DNA of 36,266 bases from Motilibacter deserti (GCF_011250635.1 NZ_JAANNP010000011.1:40038-76303), one strand, 5' to 3'. Positions 1 to 8,372 are shown, numbered from the stretch's first letter. The notes: generated by a model not told the origin, from the sequence alone. Numbers and translations are program-made.

Positions 1-165
1 TGGTCGCCGCCGGCGCTCTGGCTCTCGCGTGGGCCGTCCTACGTCCAGCGCGTCTCGAGACGTCCGCTGCGTCCTGCGCCCCACTGACCGCTGCGGGCGT
101 CCCCGCGCCGCTACCCCATCGCGGGCCGCGAGCACCGCACCGAGCCGCAGCCCCCCAGAGTCAGT

Positions 166-222
166 TGATCACGGGACTTGGCGTACGCCGCGCCGGCGTG
201 TCCGAGCCAAGTCCCGTGATCA
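166..222. repeat. Long palindromic (REP-like) repeat, copy 1
   Basis: A perfect 16-bp inverted repeat, TGATCACGGGACTTGG at 166-181 and its complement at 207-222, encloses a 25-nt centre. The centre has its own inner stem, ACGCCG (185-190) with CGGCGT (194-199). The same element recurs at 347-405 with an identical centre and right arm, so it is a repeated unit rather than a chance hairpin. A nested, intergenic palindrome in several copies resembles bacterial REP elements. There is no T-tract, so it is a poor intrinsic terminator. Confidence 0.85.
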
Positions 223-346
223 GCGCTGCGCCGAGAGCGGCGCAGCGGTGCACGGTGCCCGCGGGAGCCGCGGGCCCAGCCGCAGCCTCGGTCCGCCAGA
301 GTCACGGCTCAGCGCGATGACCCTGCTCGACATGCCGGGCATCGCG

Positions 347-405
347 TTGACCACGGGATTTGGCGTACGCCGCGCCGGCGTGTCCGAGCCAAGTCCCGTG
401 ATCAA
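347..405. repeat. Long palindromic (REP-like) repeat, copy 2
   Basis: This is the second copy of the 166-222 element, about 182 bp further on and in the same orientation. The left arm (347-363) differs from copy 1 at two bases and therefore pairs imperfectly with the right arm (389-405). The inner palindrome and right arm are unchanged. The pairing extends one base beyond copy 1 on each side (TTGA...TCAA). Two substitutions in one arm suggest that this copy is older or under less constraint. Confidence 0.85.
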
Positions 406-457
406 CGCCCGGGGAGGGGGCGGCGGGACCTACAGGCCCGCGGGCCGCGCAGCAGTG

Positions 458-526
458 GGACGCGCAGCGGCAGGACGCCCGATAGCGGCAGGGCGCCCTG
501 CAGCGGCGGGACGCCCAGCGACGGCA
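458..526. repeat. Imperfect 15-18 bp tandem repeat, four units
   Basis: Four units, one of 15 bp and three of 18 bp, share a GGACGCCC...AGCGGCA pattern: 458-472, 473-490, 491-508 and 509-526. Read on the minus strand they give a Pro/Leu/Gly-rich frame with no recognisable motif or ribosome site, so I treat them as non-coding. Function unknown. Confidence 0.5.
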
Positions 527-570
527 CCACCTGCAGCACGCCTCGACGGCGCCGAGCGCCCCGGACAACA

Positions 571-611
571 CCAACGCCCGGGACCGCCGGCAAGGCGGTC
601 CCGGGCGTTGG
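571..611 (-). terminator. Strong hairpin terminator after pstB1
   Basis: A perfect 18-bp stem (571-588 with 594-611) closes on a 5-nt loop. It lies 19 bp beyond the pstB1 stop codon. There is no clear T-run, which is common for actinobacterial terminators. It probably ends the pstS-pstC-pstA-pstB transcript. Confidence 0.85.
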
Positions 612-630
612 AAGGCTCCAGGGGAGCGGC

Positions 631-1407
631 TCAGCCGAAGCGGCCGGAGATGTAGTCCTCGGTCGCCTTCTCCGACGGGGTGGAGAACATCTTCGGCGTC
701 GGGGCCATCTCGATGAGCTTGCCGGGCTTGCCGGAGCCCGCGATGTTGAAGAACGCCGTCGTGTCGCTCACCCGGGCGGCCTGCTGCATGTTGTGGGTGA
801 CGATGACGATCGTGTACTGCTCCTTGAGCGCCGCGATCTGGTCCTCGATCGCGAGCGTCGAGATCGGGTCCAGGGCGGAGCAGGGCTCGTCCATGAGCAG
901 GACCTCGGGCTCGACCGCGATGGCGCGGGCGATGCAGAGGCGCTGCTGCTGGCCGCCGGACAGGCCCGCGCCGGGACGGTCGAGCCGGTCCTTGACCTCG
1001 TTCCAGAGGTTGGCGCCCTTGAGCGAGGTCTCGACGATGCCGTCGAGCTGGGACTTCTTCTTCACGCCGTTGAGCCGCAGGCCGGCCGCGACGTTGTCGT
1101 AGATCGACATGGTCGGGAACGGGTTGGGCCGCTGGAAGACCATCCCCACGGTCCGGCGGACGGCGACCGGGTCGACGTTCTGCCCGTAGAGGTCCTCGCC
1201 GTCGATGGTGACCTTGCCCTCGACGCGCGCTCCCGGGATCACCTCGTGCATCCGGTTCAGCGTGCGCAGGAAGGTCGACTTGCCGCACCCGGACGGGCCG
1301 ATGAAGGCCGTCACCGAGCGGGGCTCGATGGTCATGTTGACGTCCTCGACGGCCCGGAACGAGCCGTAGTAGACGTTCAAGCCGCTGACGTCGATGCGCT
1401 TGGCCAT
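631..1407 (-). CDS. pstB: Phosphate ABC transporter ATP-binding protein PstB (first copy)
   Basis: This is the cytoplasmic ATPase that powers phosphate import through the PstC/PstA channel. The 258-aa length is normal for PstB. It has Walker [10 protein letters not shown] at 37-45, the Q-loop in VFQRPNPFP near 90-98, the ABC signature LSGGQQQR at 149-156, Walker B VLLMDEP at 169-175 and the switch histidine in [11 protein letters not shown]. The PNPFP and [19 protein letters not shown] context is typical of PstB rather than other ABC ATPases. The ATG start has an AGGAG-like site just upstream, and the pstA stop is only 12 bases away, so it is the last gene of the pstSCAB operon. A second pstB lies at 33401-34228. 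Confidence 0.97.
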   Translation of the reverse strand: MAKRIDVSGLNVYYGSFRAVEDVNMTIEPRSVTAFIGPSGCGKSTFLRTLNRMHEVIPGARVEGKVTIDGEDLYGQNVDPVAVRRTVGMVFQRPNPFPTMSIYDNVAAGLRLNGVKKKSQLDGIVETSLKGANLWNEVKDRLDRPGAGLSGGQQQRLCIARAIAVEPEVLLMDEPCSALDPISTLAIEDQIAALKEQYTIVIVTHNMQQAARVSDTTAFFNIAGSGKPGKLIEMAPTPKMFSTPSEKATEDYISGRFG

Positions 1408-1419
1408 GGATCCAGTCTC

Positions 1420-2499
1420 CTACCGCGCCTTGGGCGCTTTCCACCGCGCGATGCCGCGCGCCACCAGGTTGAGGATCAACACGAGCAGGATCAGCGTCAG
1501 CGCCGTCGCCCACGCCCTGTCTTGAGCGTACGGGCTCGAGCGGAACGCCTGGTCGTAGATGATCAGGGGGAGGGACGCCTGCGGCCCGTCGAAGGCGTTG
1601 AAGTTGATCGAGTCGGTCGCGCCGACGGTGAGCACCAGGGGCGCGGTCTCGCCGATGACGCGGGCGACCGAGAGCATGACGCCGGTGACGATGCCGCCGA
1701 TGGCGGTCGGCATGACGATCGAGACGATCGTCTTCCACTTGGGTACGCCGAGTGCCAGCGACGCCTCGCGCAGGTCGTTCGGCACGAGCTTGAGCATCTC
1801 CTCGGTGCTGCGCACGACGACCGGCAGCATCAGGATCGAGAGCGCCAGGCCGCCCCACACGCCCTTGGGCGTGGTGCCGAAGCCGAGCAGGATCGCGGTG
1901 TAGACGAACAGGCCCGCGACGATCGAGGGCACGCCGGTCATGACGTCGACGAAGAACGTCACCGCCCGCGCGAGAGCGCCCCGGCCGTACTCCACGAGGT
2001 AGACGGCGACGAGCAGCCCGATCGGCACCGCGATGAGCGCCGCGATCCCGACCTGCTCGAAGGTGCCGATGATGCCGTGGTAGATGCCCCCGCCCTCGTC
2101 GCGCGGGCCGATGCCGCGCTGGGAGTGGGTGAGGAAGTACGGCGTGAGGTGGCTGGCGCCGCGCTGGATCGTCGTGATGAGGACGCTGAGCAGCGGCAGG
2201 ATCGCCAGCGCGAAGCAGGTGTAGACGACGACCGTGACGATGCGGTCCTTCGCCCGGCGGGTGCCCTCGAGCCGCGCCGACGCCAGCCCGACGAGGGCGG
2301 CGAAGATCGGCACCGAGACGACGACGGCGAGCGGGAGGTTGAGGCTGCCCAGCGCCAGCAGCAGCAGCACCGACAGGCCGACCGCGGCCACGGCGAGCGC
2401 CCACGGCATCCAGCCCGGCAGCGGCCGCGTCTCCGGCAGCAGGCTGCGGCTCTCCGGCTCGCGGGTGGGCTCGTTGGTGGGCAGGAGGGTGGTGCTCAT
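1420..2499 (-). CDS. pstA: Phosphate ABC transporter permease PstA (first copy)
   Basis: This inner-membrane permease forms the phosphate channel with PstC. It is 359 aa. The N-terminal tail is hydrophilic, followed by two membrane segments near 40-80 and then the permease domain. That domain carries the cytoplasmic EAA loop in EASLALGVPKWKTI and the following ARVIGETAPL segment, both characteristic of PstA. The ATG start overlaps the pstC stop as ATGA (2496-2499), indicating translational coupling. An in-frame extension upstream is open but lies inside pstC and is not supported. The extra N-terminal segments before the permease domain are common in actinobacterial PstA. Confidence 0.95.
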   Translation of the reverse strand: MSTTLLPTNEPTREPESRSLLPETRPLPGWMPWALAVAAVGLSVLLLLALGSLNLPLAVVVSVPIFAALVGLASARLEGTRRAKDRIVTVVVYTCFALAILPLLSVLITTIQRGASHLTPYFLTHSQRGIGPRDEGGGIYHGIIGTFEQVGIAALIAVPIGLLVAVYLVEYGRGALARAVTFFVDVMTGVPSIVAGLFVYTAILLGFGTTPKGVWGGLALSILMLPVVVRSTEEMLKLVPNDLREASLALGVPKWKTIVSIVMPTAIGGIVTGVMLSVARVIGETAPLVLTVGATDSINFNAFDGPQASLPLIIYDQAFRSSPYAQDRAWATALTLILLVLILNLVARGIARWKAPKAR

Positions 2500-3479
2500 G
2501 CCGAGGCCCCCGAGAACTCCTTGCGCCGGGCGATGACCGCTCGGGCGCCCATGTTGACCAGCAGCGTGATGAGGAAGAGCACCAGGCCCGAGGCGATGAG
2601 CGCGCTGCGGCCGGTCTCGGCGATCTCGCCGAAGCGGAGCGCGATGTTGGCCGCGAAGGTCGAGCCGCCGATCTCCAGGACGCTGGCGTTGATGGCGTAG
2701 CTCGGGGACAGGATCAGCGCGATCGCGATGGTCTCGCCGAGCGCGCGGCCCAGGCCGAGCATGGTGGCGCTGATGATGCCGGGGCGCCCGAACGGCAGCA
2801 CCGCGGTGCGAATCATCTCCCAGCGGGTCGCGCCGAGCGCGAGCGCGGCCTCCTCGTGGGCGCGCGGGACCTGCAGGAACACCTCGCGGCAGACGGCGGC
2901 GATGATCGGCAGGATCATGATCGCGAGCACGACGCCGGCCGTGAACAGTGACGACGCGGAGTTGACGCTGCCGCCGAAGACCGGGATCCAGCCGAACCAG
3001 TCGTTGATCCACCGCTCGATCGGCAGGATGTGCTCGCTGAGGAAGCGCAGGCCCCAGAGGCCGAAGATCACGCTGGGCACCGCGGCCAGCAGGTCAACGA
3101 CGTAGGCGAGGATCACGGCCAGCCGCCGGGGCGCGTAGTGCGAGATGAACAGCGCGATCCCGATGGCGACCGGGACGGCGAGGATCAGCGCGATGATGCT
3201 GCTGACCAGGGTGCCGTAGGCGAGCGCGGCGATGCCCCAGTCGTTGTTGTCCGGGTCGAAGTTCTGCGTGGTGAGGACGTTCGACTCGTTCGAGGTCAGG
3301 CTGGGGATCGCCCGGATGAGCAGGAACGTGCCGATGGCGGCCATGACCACCAGCACGAAGATTCCGGCGCCCATCGACGAGCCACGGAAGATGCGGTCCC
3401 CGAGACGCACACCGCTGGCCGACCGGGTCGTGCCCAGTTGGGTGGAAGGTTTGTCGAGATCGGGCGGTGTCGTCGCCAC
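2496..3479 (-). CDS. pstC: Phosphate ABC transporter permease PstC (first copy)
   Basis: This is the second channel subunit, 327 aa. One N-terminal membrane segment near 35-57 is followed by an external loop. The permease core contains DLLAAVPSVIFGLWG and the EAA loop EEAALALGATRWEMIRTAVLPFG, then GLGRALGETIA, a PstC hallmark. The start is GTG with GGAGGAG seven bases upstream. Its stop overlaps the pstA start by four bases. It is separated from pstS by 131 bp that hold a very large hairpin, which probably lowers pstCAB expression relative to pstS. Confidence 0.95.
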   Translation of the reverse strand: MATTPPDLDKPSTQLGTTRSASGVRLGDRIFRGSSMGAGIFVLVVMAAIGTFLLIRAIPSLTSNESNVLTTQNFDPDNNDWGIAALAYGTLVSSIIALILAVPVAIGIALFISHYAPRRLAVILAYVVDLLAAVPSVIFGLWGLRFLSEHILPIERWINDWFGWIPVFGGSVNSASSLFTAGVVLAIMILPIIAAVCREVFLQVPRAHEEAALALGATRWEMIRTAVLPFGRPGIISATMLGLGRALGETIAIALILSPSYAINASVLEIGGSTFAANIALRFGEIAETGRSALIASGLVLFLITLLVNMGARAVIARRKEFSGASA

Positions 3480-3528
3480 TGCTTGCTCCTCCGGCGGGCG
3501 GACGGGGCGGTAGGGATGCTGTCACTCC

Positions 3529-3590
3529 GAAGCGCCGGGTGCTGACCCGGCCCCCTCATGATCGGGGGGGCCGGGAGCACTCGGCGCTTC
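3529..3590 (-). terminator. Large hairpin between pstS1 and pstC1
   Basis: Two stacked stems share one axis. The outer stem pairs 3529-3543 (GAAGCGCCGGGTGCT) with 3576-3590 with one G-T wobble. The inner stem pairs 3546-3555 (CCCGGCCCCC) with 3566-3575. A 2-nt bulge separates them and the loop is 10 nt. About 25 base pairs make it one of the strongest structures in the window. Its position, 20 bp after the pstS stop, fits a partial terminator or an mRNA 3'-end stabiliser that gives more binding protein than permease. Confidence 0.85.
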
Positions 3591-3610
3591 AGGGGGTGGT
3601 GCAGCGGGTG

Positions 3611-4774
3611 TCAGGCACCCGGGGTGATCGCGGCGACGGTCTCCGCGACCTGGGTGCGGACCTCCTCGGGGAGCGGCGCGTAGCCGTTGTCCGTGAGCAG
3701 GGCCTGGCCCTCGGTGCTCGAGGTGTAGGTCAGGAAGGACTTGACCAGGTTGGCGTCGGCGGCGGGCTGGCCGGCCGAGCACGCGATCTCGTAGGTCACG
3801 AGCACGATCGGGTACGCGTTGGCGGCCGTCGTGGCGTAGTTCAGCGAGAGCGCGAGGTCGGGGGCGGTGCCGGAGACCTCGGCGTCCGCGACGGCGGCGG
3901 CCGCGTTCTCCGGGGTCAGCTCGACGAAGCTCTGGCCGTCGTTGGAGACCTTGGCGGCGCTGAGGCCGGCGTCCTCGACGAAGGAGTACTCGACGTAGCC
4001 GATGGCGCCCGCGGTGCGGGAGACCGCGTCGGCCACACCCGCGGACTTGTTGGCGCCCTGGCCGCCCTTGATGGCGGCCGGCCACTGCTGCTCGGTGCCG
4101 TAGGTCCAGATGTCCTTGGCCGTGGCGTCGAGGTAGCGGGCGAAGTTCTGCGTGGTGCCGGACTCGTCCGAGCGGTGGACGGCGACGATGTCGGCGTCGG
4201 GCAGGTCGGCGTCGGGGTTCTCCGCCGTGATCTCGGCGGCGTTCCACTTGGTGATCTGGCCGGTGAAGATGCCGGCGATCGTCTTGGCCGACAGGTTGAG
4301 CTCGTCGACGCCCTCGATGTTGTAGGCGACGGCGATCGGGCCGACGACCATCGGGAGGTTGATCGCCTGGCCGCCGGTGCAGTTGGCGTCGGCCTGGGTC
4401 TTCTCCTCCTCCTTGATCGAGGAGTCCGAGCCGGCCCACGCGACCTGCTTGTCGATGAAGGCCTGGCGGCCGGCACCGGAGCCGGAGGCGTTGTAGTTGA
4501 TGGTGACGTCCGGGCAGGCCTCCTGGAAGGCCTTCGTCCACTCGGAGACCGCGTTCTGCTGCGCGCTGGACCCGGCGCCGTTGAGCGTGCCGCCGCCGGC
4601 GGGGCACGCGATGCCGCCGCTGCCCGCGTCGGGAGCGGTCGAGCTGCCGGCGGAGGCTGCGGGCGCGTCCGACCCGGTGGTCTCGTCGGAGTTGTCGTCG
4701 GAGCCGCAGGCCGCCAGCGCGAGGGAGCCGGCGAGGGCGACGACCGAGAGCCGGCCGAAGCGGTGGAGCTTCAC
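3611..4774 (-). CDS. pstS: Phosphate-binding lipoprotein PstS (first copy)
   Basis: This extracellular lipoprotein captures inorganic phosphate and delivers it to PstC/PstA. It is 387 aa. The signal peptide ends in a lipobox, LAAC, with C23 as the lipidated residue, followed by a Ser/Asp/Gly-rich linker to about residue 60. The PstS fold shows the phosphate-loop motifs: GAGSSAQQNA, SGSGAGRQAF, AGSDSS, and SDESGTTQNFARYL after FTGQITKWN. The GTG start is preceded by GGAGAGGGA. It heads the pstSCAB operon; the PHO box lies 83 bp upstream of the start, followed by a possible -10 TACCGT (4820-4825 on the minus strand). Confidence 0.96.
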   Translation of the reverse strand: MKLHRFGRLSVVALAGSLALAACGSDDNSDETTGSDAPAASAGSSTAPDAGSGGIACPAGGGTLNGAGSSAQQNAVSEWTKAFQEACPDVTINYNASGSGAGRQAFIDKQVAWAGSDSSIKEEEKTQADANCTGGQAINLPMVVGPIAVAYNIEGVDELNLSAKTIAGIFTGQITKWNAAEITAENPDADLPDADIVAVHRSDESGTTQNFARYLDATAKDIWTYGTEQQWPAAIKGGQGANKSAGVADAVSRTAGAIGYVEYSFVEDAGLSAAKVSNDGQSFVELTPENAAAAVADAEVSGTAPDLALSLNYATTAANAYPIVLVTYEIACSAGQPAADANLVKSFLTYTSSTEGQALLTDNGYAPLPEEVRTQVAETVAAITPGA

Positions 4775-4834
4775 GAGTTCTAGTCCCTCTCCTGGGATGA
4801 CTTTGTCGTTGCAGAGGGGACGGTAGGTGGGCTA

Positions 4835-4874
4835 GGTGACGCGATCGCCGGTCGAGGGTGAACGGGAGGTGAAC
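4835..4874 (-). promoter_or_regulatory. PHO box upstream of pstS1
   Basis: Read on the minus strand, GTTCACCTCCCGTTCACC (4857-4874) is two perfect copies of the actinobacterial PhoP-binding heptamer GTTCACC, spaced 11 bp apart. In the same 11-bp register a third unit is degenerate and a fourth, CGTCACC (4835-4841), is close to consensus. It lies in the 269-bp gap between the divergent pstS and phoD genes and points to pstS. It may also affect phoD, 170 bp away. Confidence 0.88.
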
Positions 4875-4970
4875 GTCGGGCGAGGGCGCGACGACGGCGT
4901 CGTTGCCCGGAGTGGTACGCCAGGGAAACAGCCCCTTTGGGGCGTCCGAATCGCGCGGGGACACCCCACT

Positions 4971-4992
4971 GGTCACCCAGCCGACGCCCGCC
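4971..4992 (+). promoter_or_regulatory. Possible weak PHO box upstream of phoD
   Basis: GGTCACCCAGC (4971-4981) fits the Streptomyces 11-mer PHO unit at about ten of eleven positions, as I recall that consensus. The next 11-mer fits poorly. A small palindrome GGTTAACC follows at 5003-5010. The site lies 52 bp from the phoD start. One good unit is weak evidence. Confidence 0.25.
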
Positions 4993-5043
4993 CGACCGGA
5001 AGGGTTAACCCGAACAGGGGGCCCGCGGGCTTCAGTTCGCGCC

Positions 5044-6645
5044 ATGAACAACCTCCCCCTCAGCCGCCGCTCGGTCCTCGCGGGCGGCGCCGCCGTCGGC
5101 GCGGGTGTCGCCGCCGGCGCGCTCGGTGCTCCTCTTCCTGCGCTCGCCGTCCCCAAGGCCCGGCCGGGCCGCATCTCCTACCCGTTCCTGCTCGGCATCG
5201 CCTCCGGCGACCCGTCCCCGGACGGGGTCGTGCTGTGGACCCGCCTCGCGGTGGACCCGCTGGCCGAGGACGGCTTCGGCGGCATGACGGCCGCGAAGTA
5301 CGACGTGGAGTTCCAGGTCGGCCTGGACGAGCAGTTCCGGACGCTGGCCCGGCGCGGCACCAAGCACGCCCGTCGGGACGAGGGCTACGCGATCCACGTC
5401 GAGCTCACCGGCCTCGAGCCGGGCCGCGAGTACTTCTACCGCTTCCGCATCGACGAGCACGTCTCGCCCGTGGGCCGCACGCTGACGGCGCCCGCCGCCG
5501 GCGCGGCGGTCTCGGCACTGCGGACCGGCATCGTCTCGTGCGCGCAGTACGAGCACGGCTACTTCACCGCGTACCGCCGCCTCGCGGAGGACACGCCGGA
5601 CCTGGTCCTGCACCTCGGCGACTACATCTACGAGTACCGCGCCGGAGCGTACGTCGCCAGCGGCGGCAACCCCCGCGACCACGCGGGCCCCGAGACCACG
5701 ACGCTCGCGGGCTACCGTCAGCGGCACGCGCAGTACAAGGCCGACACCGACCTGCAGGCCGCCCACGCGGTGGCGCCGTGGGTCGTGGTCCTCGACGACC
5801 ACGAGGTCGACAACAACTGGGCCGGCGACGTGCCCGAGGCGCCCGGCAACGCGGGGGTGACCGCAGCGCAGTTCCGCGCCCGCCGCACCGCGGCCTTCCA
5901 GGCGTACTACGAGAACATGCCGCTGCGCCGAGCCCAGGTGGCGAAGGGCGCGCAGATGAAGCTCTACCGCCGCCTCGGCTGGGGCAGCCTGGCCAACTTC
6001 CACATGCTCGACACCCGGCAGTTCCGCGACGACCAGGCCAACGGCGACGGCACCAAGCCGCCGACGGCCGAGTCCATGGACCCGCGCCGGTCGATCATGG
6101 GCCTGGAGCAGGAGCGCTGGCTCTACGACGGCCTGGGCCGTTCGCAGGCGACGTGGGACGTCCTCGGCCAGCAGGTGTTCTTCGCCCTCAGCGACTTCAG
6201 CCCGGGCGCCGCCGAGGTCTACAACATGGACTCCTGGGACGGCTACCAGCCGAACCGCGACCGCGTGATGAACGCCTTCCAGACCCGCGGTGTCGCGAAC
6301 CCGGTCGTCCTCACCGGCGACATCCACTCGCACTGGGCCAACGACCTCAAGGCCGACTTCCGCGACCCGTCGTCCCGGACGGTCGGTGTCGAGCTGGTGA
6401 CGACGTCCATCACCTCGGGCGGGAACGGCAGTGACCGGCCCTCGTTCGGCCCGACCGTGCGCGCGGAGAACCCGCACGTGAAGTTCGACAGCAACCGCCG
6501 CGGCTACGTCCTCGCGACGTACACCCCGACCGAGCTGCGCGCGGACTTCCGCTCTCTCGCGCAGGTACGCACCCCCGGCGCGCCCGTCTACACCCAGGCC
6601 TCGTTCGCGGTGGAGGCCGGCAACCCCGGCCTGCACACCGCCTGA
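5044..6645 (+). CDS. phoD: PhoD-family alkaline phosphatase/phosphodiesterase, Tat-exported
   Basis: This secreted metallophosphatase releases phosphate from phosphate mono- and diesters. It is 533 aa. The N-terminus carries a twin-arginine signal, SRRSVLAGG (7-15), with a hydrophobic stretch and Ala-rich cleavage region near 35. A PhoD N-terminal domain (about 45-150) contains GIASGDPSPDGVVLWTRL. The metallophosphatase domain shows C166 in SCAQYEHG, GDYIYEY (192-198), DDHEVDNNW (251-259) and GDIHSHW (425-431), the expected Fe/Ca ligands of PhoD. The frame is open further upstream, but ATG 5044 gives a complete Tat signal. It is divergent from pstS and begins a plus-strand block; the next gene follows after 21 bp. 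Confidence 0.94.
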   Translation: MNNLPLSRRSVLAGGAAVGAGVAAGALGAPLPALAVPKARPGRISYPFLLGIASGDPSPDGVVLWTRLAVDPLAEDGFGGMTAAKYDVEFQVGLDEQFRTLARRGTKHARRDEGYAIHVELTGLEPGREYFYRFRIDEHVSPVGRTLTAPAAGAAVSALRTGIVSCAQYEHGYFTAYRRLAEDTPDLVLHLGDYIYEYRAGAYVASGGNPRDHAGPETTTLAGYRQRHAQYKADTDLQAAHAVAPWVVVLDDHEVDNNWAGDVPEAPGNAGVTAAQFRARRTAAFQAYYENMPLRRAQVAKGAQMKLYRRLGWGSLANFHMLDTRQFRDDQANGDGTKPPTAESMDPRRSIMGLEQERWLYDGLGRSQATWDVLGQQVFFALSDFSPGAAEVYNMDSWDGYQPNRDRVMNAFQTRGVANPVVLTGDIHSHWANDLKADFRDPSSRTVGVELVTTSITSGGNGSDRPSFGPTVRAENPHVKFDSNRRGYVLATYTPTELRADFRSLAQVRTPGAPVYTQASFAVEAGNPGLHTA

Positions 6646-6666
6646 GAATCAGGAGAAGCGCGAATC

Positions 6667-7857
6667 ATGCGATCTCGTTCTGTCGTCGCCGTGACGGCCG
6701 TGATGACGCTCGGCTGCGGCGTCGGTGCCGCGGTCCTCGGTCCCTCGGCTACCGGTGCCGATGGCTCGCTCCAGCAGGCCGAGCTCGTCGCCCGCACGGT
6801 GCTGCCCGCCGACACGTTCGGCGAGGCACTCCCCAGCGGGGCGCTGGCCAGCTCCGCGAACGGGCGCACGACGCCGTTCGCCGCCCAGCCGGTCCAGGGC
6901 TTCAGCGGTGTCCTGCCGCAGCAGGACGGCACCTACTGGGTGCTGTCGGACAACGGCTTCGGCACGAAGGCGAACAGCGCCGACTTCATCCTGCGCGTCC
7001 AGCACGTCAAGCCGGACTACGTCACCGGCAAGGCGACCGTCGTCGACCTCGGGATCGACCTCGAGGACCCCGACCGCAAGGTGCCGTTCCCCCTGACGCG
7101 TGCGGACCGGCGCCTCACCGGCGCGGACTTCGACATCGAGTCCTTCCGCCAGGCGCCCGACGGAACGCTCTGGTTCGGCGACGAGTTCGGCCCATGGCTC
7201 ATCCACACCGACGCGAACGGCAAGGTGCTCGAGGCGCCCTTCCACGTCCCGGGCGTGGCCTCTCCGAGCGACCCGACGCTGCCCGCCGGCGCGACGCCGA
7301 ACCTTGCGAACAGCAAGGGCTTCGAGGGCATGGCTCTCTCGGACGACGGCAAGGAGCTCTACCCGATGCTGGAGGGGCCGGTCACTGGCGACTCCCCGCA
7401 GGACCTGCGCGTCTACAAGTTCAACCTGCGGCACGAGCGCTTCCAGGGCATCGCGTTCCGCTACCGCCTCGAGAGCACCGGCAACGCGATCGGCGACCTG
7501 ACCGCGATCGACGACCACCGCTACGTCGTTATCGAGCGCGACAACGGCGAGGGCGCAACGGCCCGGTTCAAGGCCGTCTTCCTCGTGGACGACCGCGACA
7601 AGGACAAGGACGGGTACGCCGACAAGACGCTGTTGGTGAACCTGCTCGCCGTGCCGGACCCCAACGGCGTCGCCGGGGCCAAGGGCTCGTTCTTCAGCTT
7701 CCCCTTCCAGACCATCGAGGGGATCGCCGTCCTCGACGACCACACGCTGCTCATCGAGAACGACAACAACTACCCTGGCTCTGCCGGTCGGACGCCCGGG
7801 TCGCCCGACGACAACGAGTTCATCAAGGTGCGGCTCGACCGCGCACTGACGGACTGA
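6667..7857 (+). CDS. Secreted esterase-like/phytase-like beta-propeller protein
   Basis: This 396-aa protein has a Sec signal peptide (about 1-31) and then a domain of the 'esterase-like activity of phytase' type (PF13449-like). Supporting motifs are FSGVLPQQDGTYWVLSDNGFG, GEEFG-type FGDEFGPWLIH, KGFEGMALSDDG and the late FPFQTIEGIAVLDDHTLLIENDNN. Members are calcium-binding propellers found with phosphatases; substrates are not well established, so phytate or another phosphate ester is only an inference. AGGAGAAG lies 8 bases before the ATG. It sits 21 bp after phoD and probably shares its transcript, which supports a role in extracellular phosphate release. Confidence 0.85.
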   Translation: MRSRSVVAVTAVMTLGCGVGAAVLGPSATGADGSLQQAELVARTVLPADTFGEALPSGALASSANGRTTPFAAQPVQGFSGVLPQQDGTYWVLSDNGFGTKANSADFILRVQHVKPDYVTGKATVVDLGIDLEDPDRKVPFPLTRADRRLTGADFDIESFRQAPDGTLWFGDEFGPWLIHTDANGKVLEAPFHVPGVASPSDPTLPAGATPNLANSKGFEGMALSDDGKELYPMLEGPVTGDSPQDLRVYKFNLRHERFQGIAFRYRLESTGNAIGDLTAIDDHRYVVIERDNGEGATARFKAVFLVDDRDKDKDGYADKTLLVNLLAVPDPNGVAGAKGSFFSFPFQTIEGIAVLDDHTLLIENDNNYPGSAGRTPGSPDDNEFIKVRLDRALTD

Positions 7858-7886
7858 GCCGCCTCACCTTCTAGAGAAACTGGCAG

Positions 7887-8372
7887 GTGCCTGTGTTCGT
7901 CCTGCTCCGACACGGGCACGCCGGGCAGAAGCGCGAGTGGCCGTTCCCCGACCGGGAACGGCCACTGCGCGGCCGCGGCCGGCAGGAGGCGCAGGGCGTC
8001 GTGGGGACGATGCAGCACGTTCCCGTGCGCCGGCTGTTCACCAGCCCCTACCGCCGCTGCTGGGAGACGCTGATGCCGCTGTCGGCGGCGCGCGGAATCC
8101 CCGTCGAGCGTTGCGACCTGCTGGCGCCCGATGCCGATCTCGAGGACGTGCTCGCGCTGCTGGCCGACGAGGAGTCCGACGGCGCGGTGTTCTGCACGCA
8201 CGGGGAGCTGCTCGAGCAGGTCCTCGACCGCTGGCAGTCCGACGGCCCGGTGCACGTCCGCAAGCGGGTGACGACCAAGAAGGGCGGGCTCTGGGTGGTG
8301 GACTCCGCCCCCGGCAAGGCACCGGTCGCGCGCTACCACTCCGCACGCAGGGTGAAGTCAGACCGGCGCTGA
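7887..8372 (+). CDS. SixA-like histidine phosphatase
   Basis: This 161-aa protein belongs to the histidine phosphatase (phosphoglycerate mutase-like) superfamily. It shows the catalytic RHG motif at 8-10 (LLRHGHAG), SPYRRC near 53-58 and the second catalytic histidine in FCTHGELLEQV (H105). It has no signal peptide, so it acts in the cytoplasm. Its small size matches SixA-type phosphohistidine phosphatases, but the substrate cannot be told from sequence. The start chosen is GTG 7887, 29 bp after the upstream gene; a second in-frame GTG six bases later is possible, and the ribosome site is weak for both. Confidence 0.85.
   Translation: MPVFVLLRHGHAGQKREWPFPDRERPLRGRGRQEAQGVVGTMQHVPVRRLFTSPYRRCWETLMPLSAARGIPVERCDLLAPDADLEDVLALLADEESDGAVFCTHGELLEQVLDRWQSDGPVHVRKRVTTKKGGLWVVDSAPGKAPVARYHSARRVKSDRR

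Larger units (their letters stand above)
1..570. other. Gene-free region with repeats downstream of pstB1
   Basis: I see no convincing gene here. Open frames on both strands are long only because of the very high GC content; their translations are rich in Arg, Pro, Ala and Gly and match no family I know. The stretch holds two near-identical palindromic repeats (166-222 and 347-405) and a short tandem repeat (458-526), followed by the terminator of the pst operon at 571-611. It probably separates two transcription units. What lies to the left of base 1 is unknown. Confidence 0.6.

Noticed and set aside
402-593. A Pro/Leu-rich minus-strand frame over the tandem repeat
   Set aside because: The pattern comes from the 18-bp repeats, there is no Shine-Dalgarno site, and the frame runs into the terminator.
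29-655. A 208-residue plus-strand open frame
   Set aside because: It is Arg/Ala/Pro-rich, crosses two palindromic repeats and the pst terminator and shows no ribosome site or family motif.
793-2700. A 635-residue frame opposite pstB1-pstA1-pstC1
   Set aside because: It is antisense to three well-supported genes and is made of Asp/Arg/Val-rich sequence typical of GC-rich shadow frames.
5003-5010. GGTTAACC palindrome as a PHO unit for phoD
   Set aside because: No second unit is found 11 bp away on either side.
4903-5043. A 47-residue N-terminal extension of phoD
   Set aside because: It would place the twin-arginine signal internally, and the weak promoter-like elements lie here.
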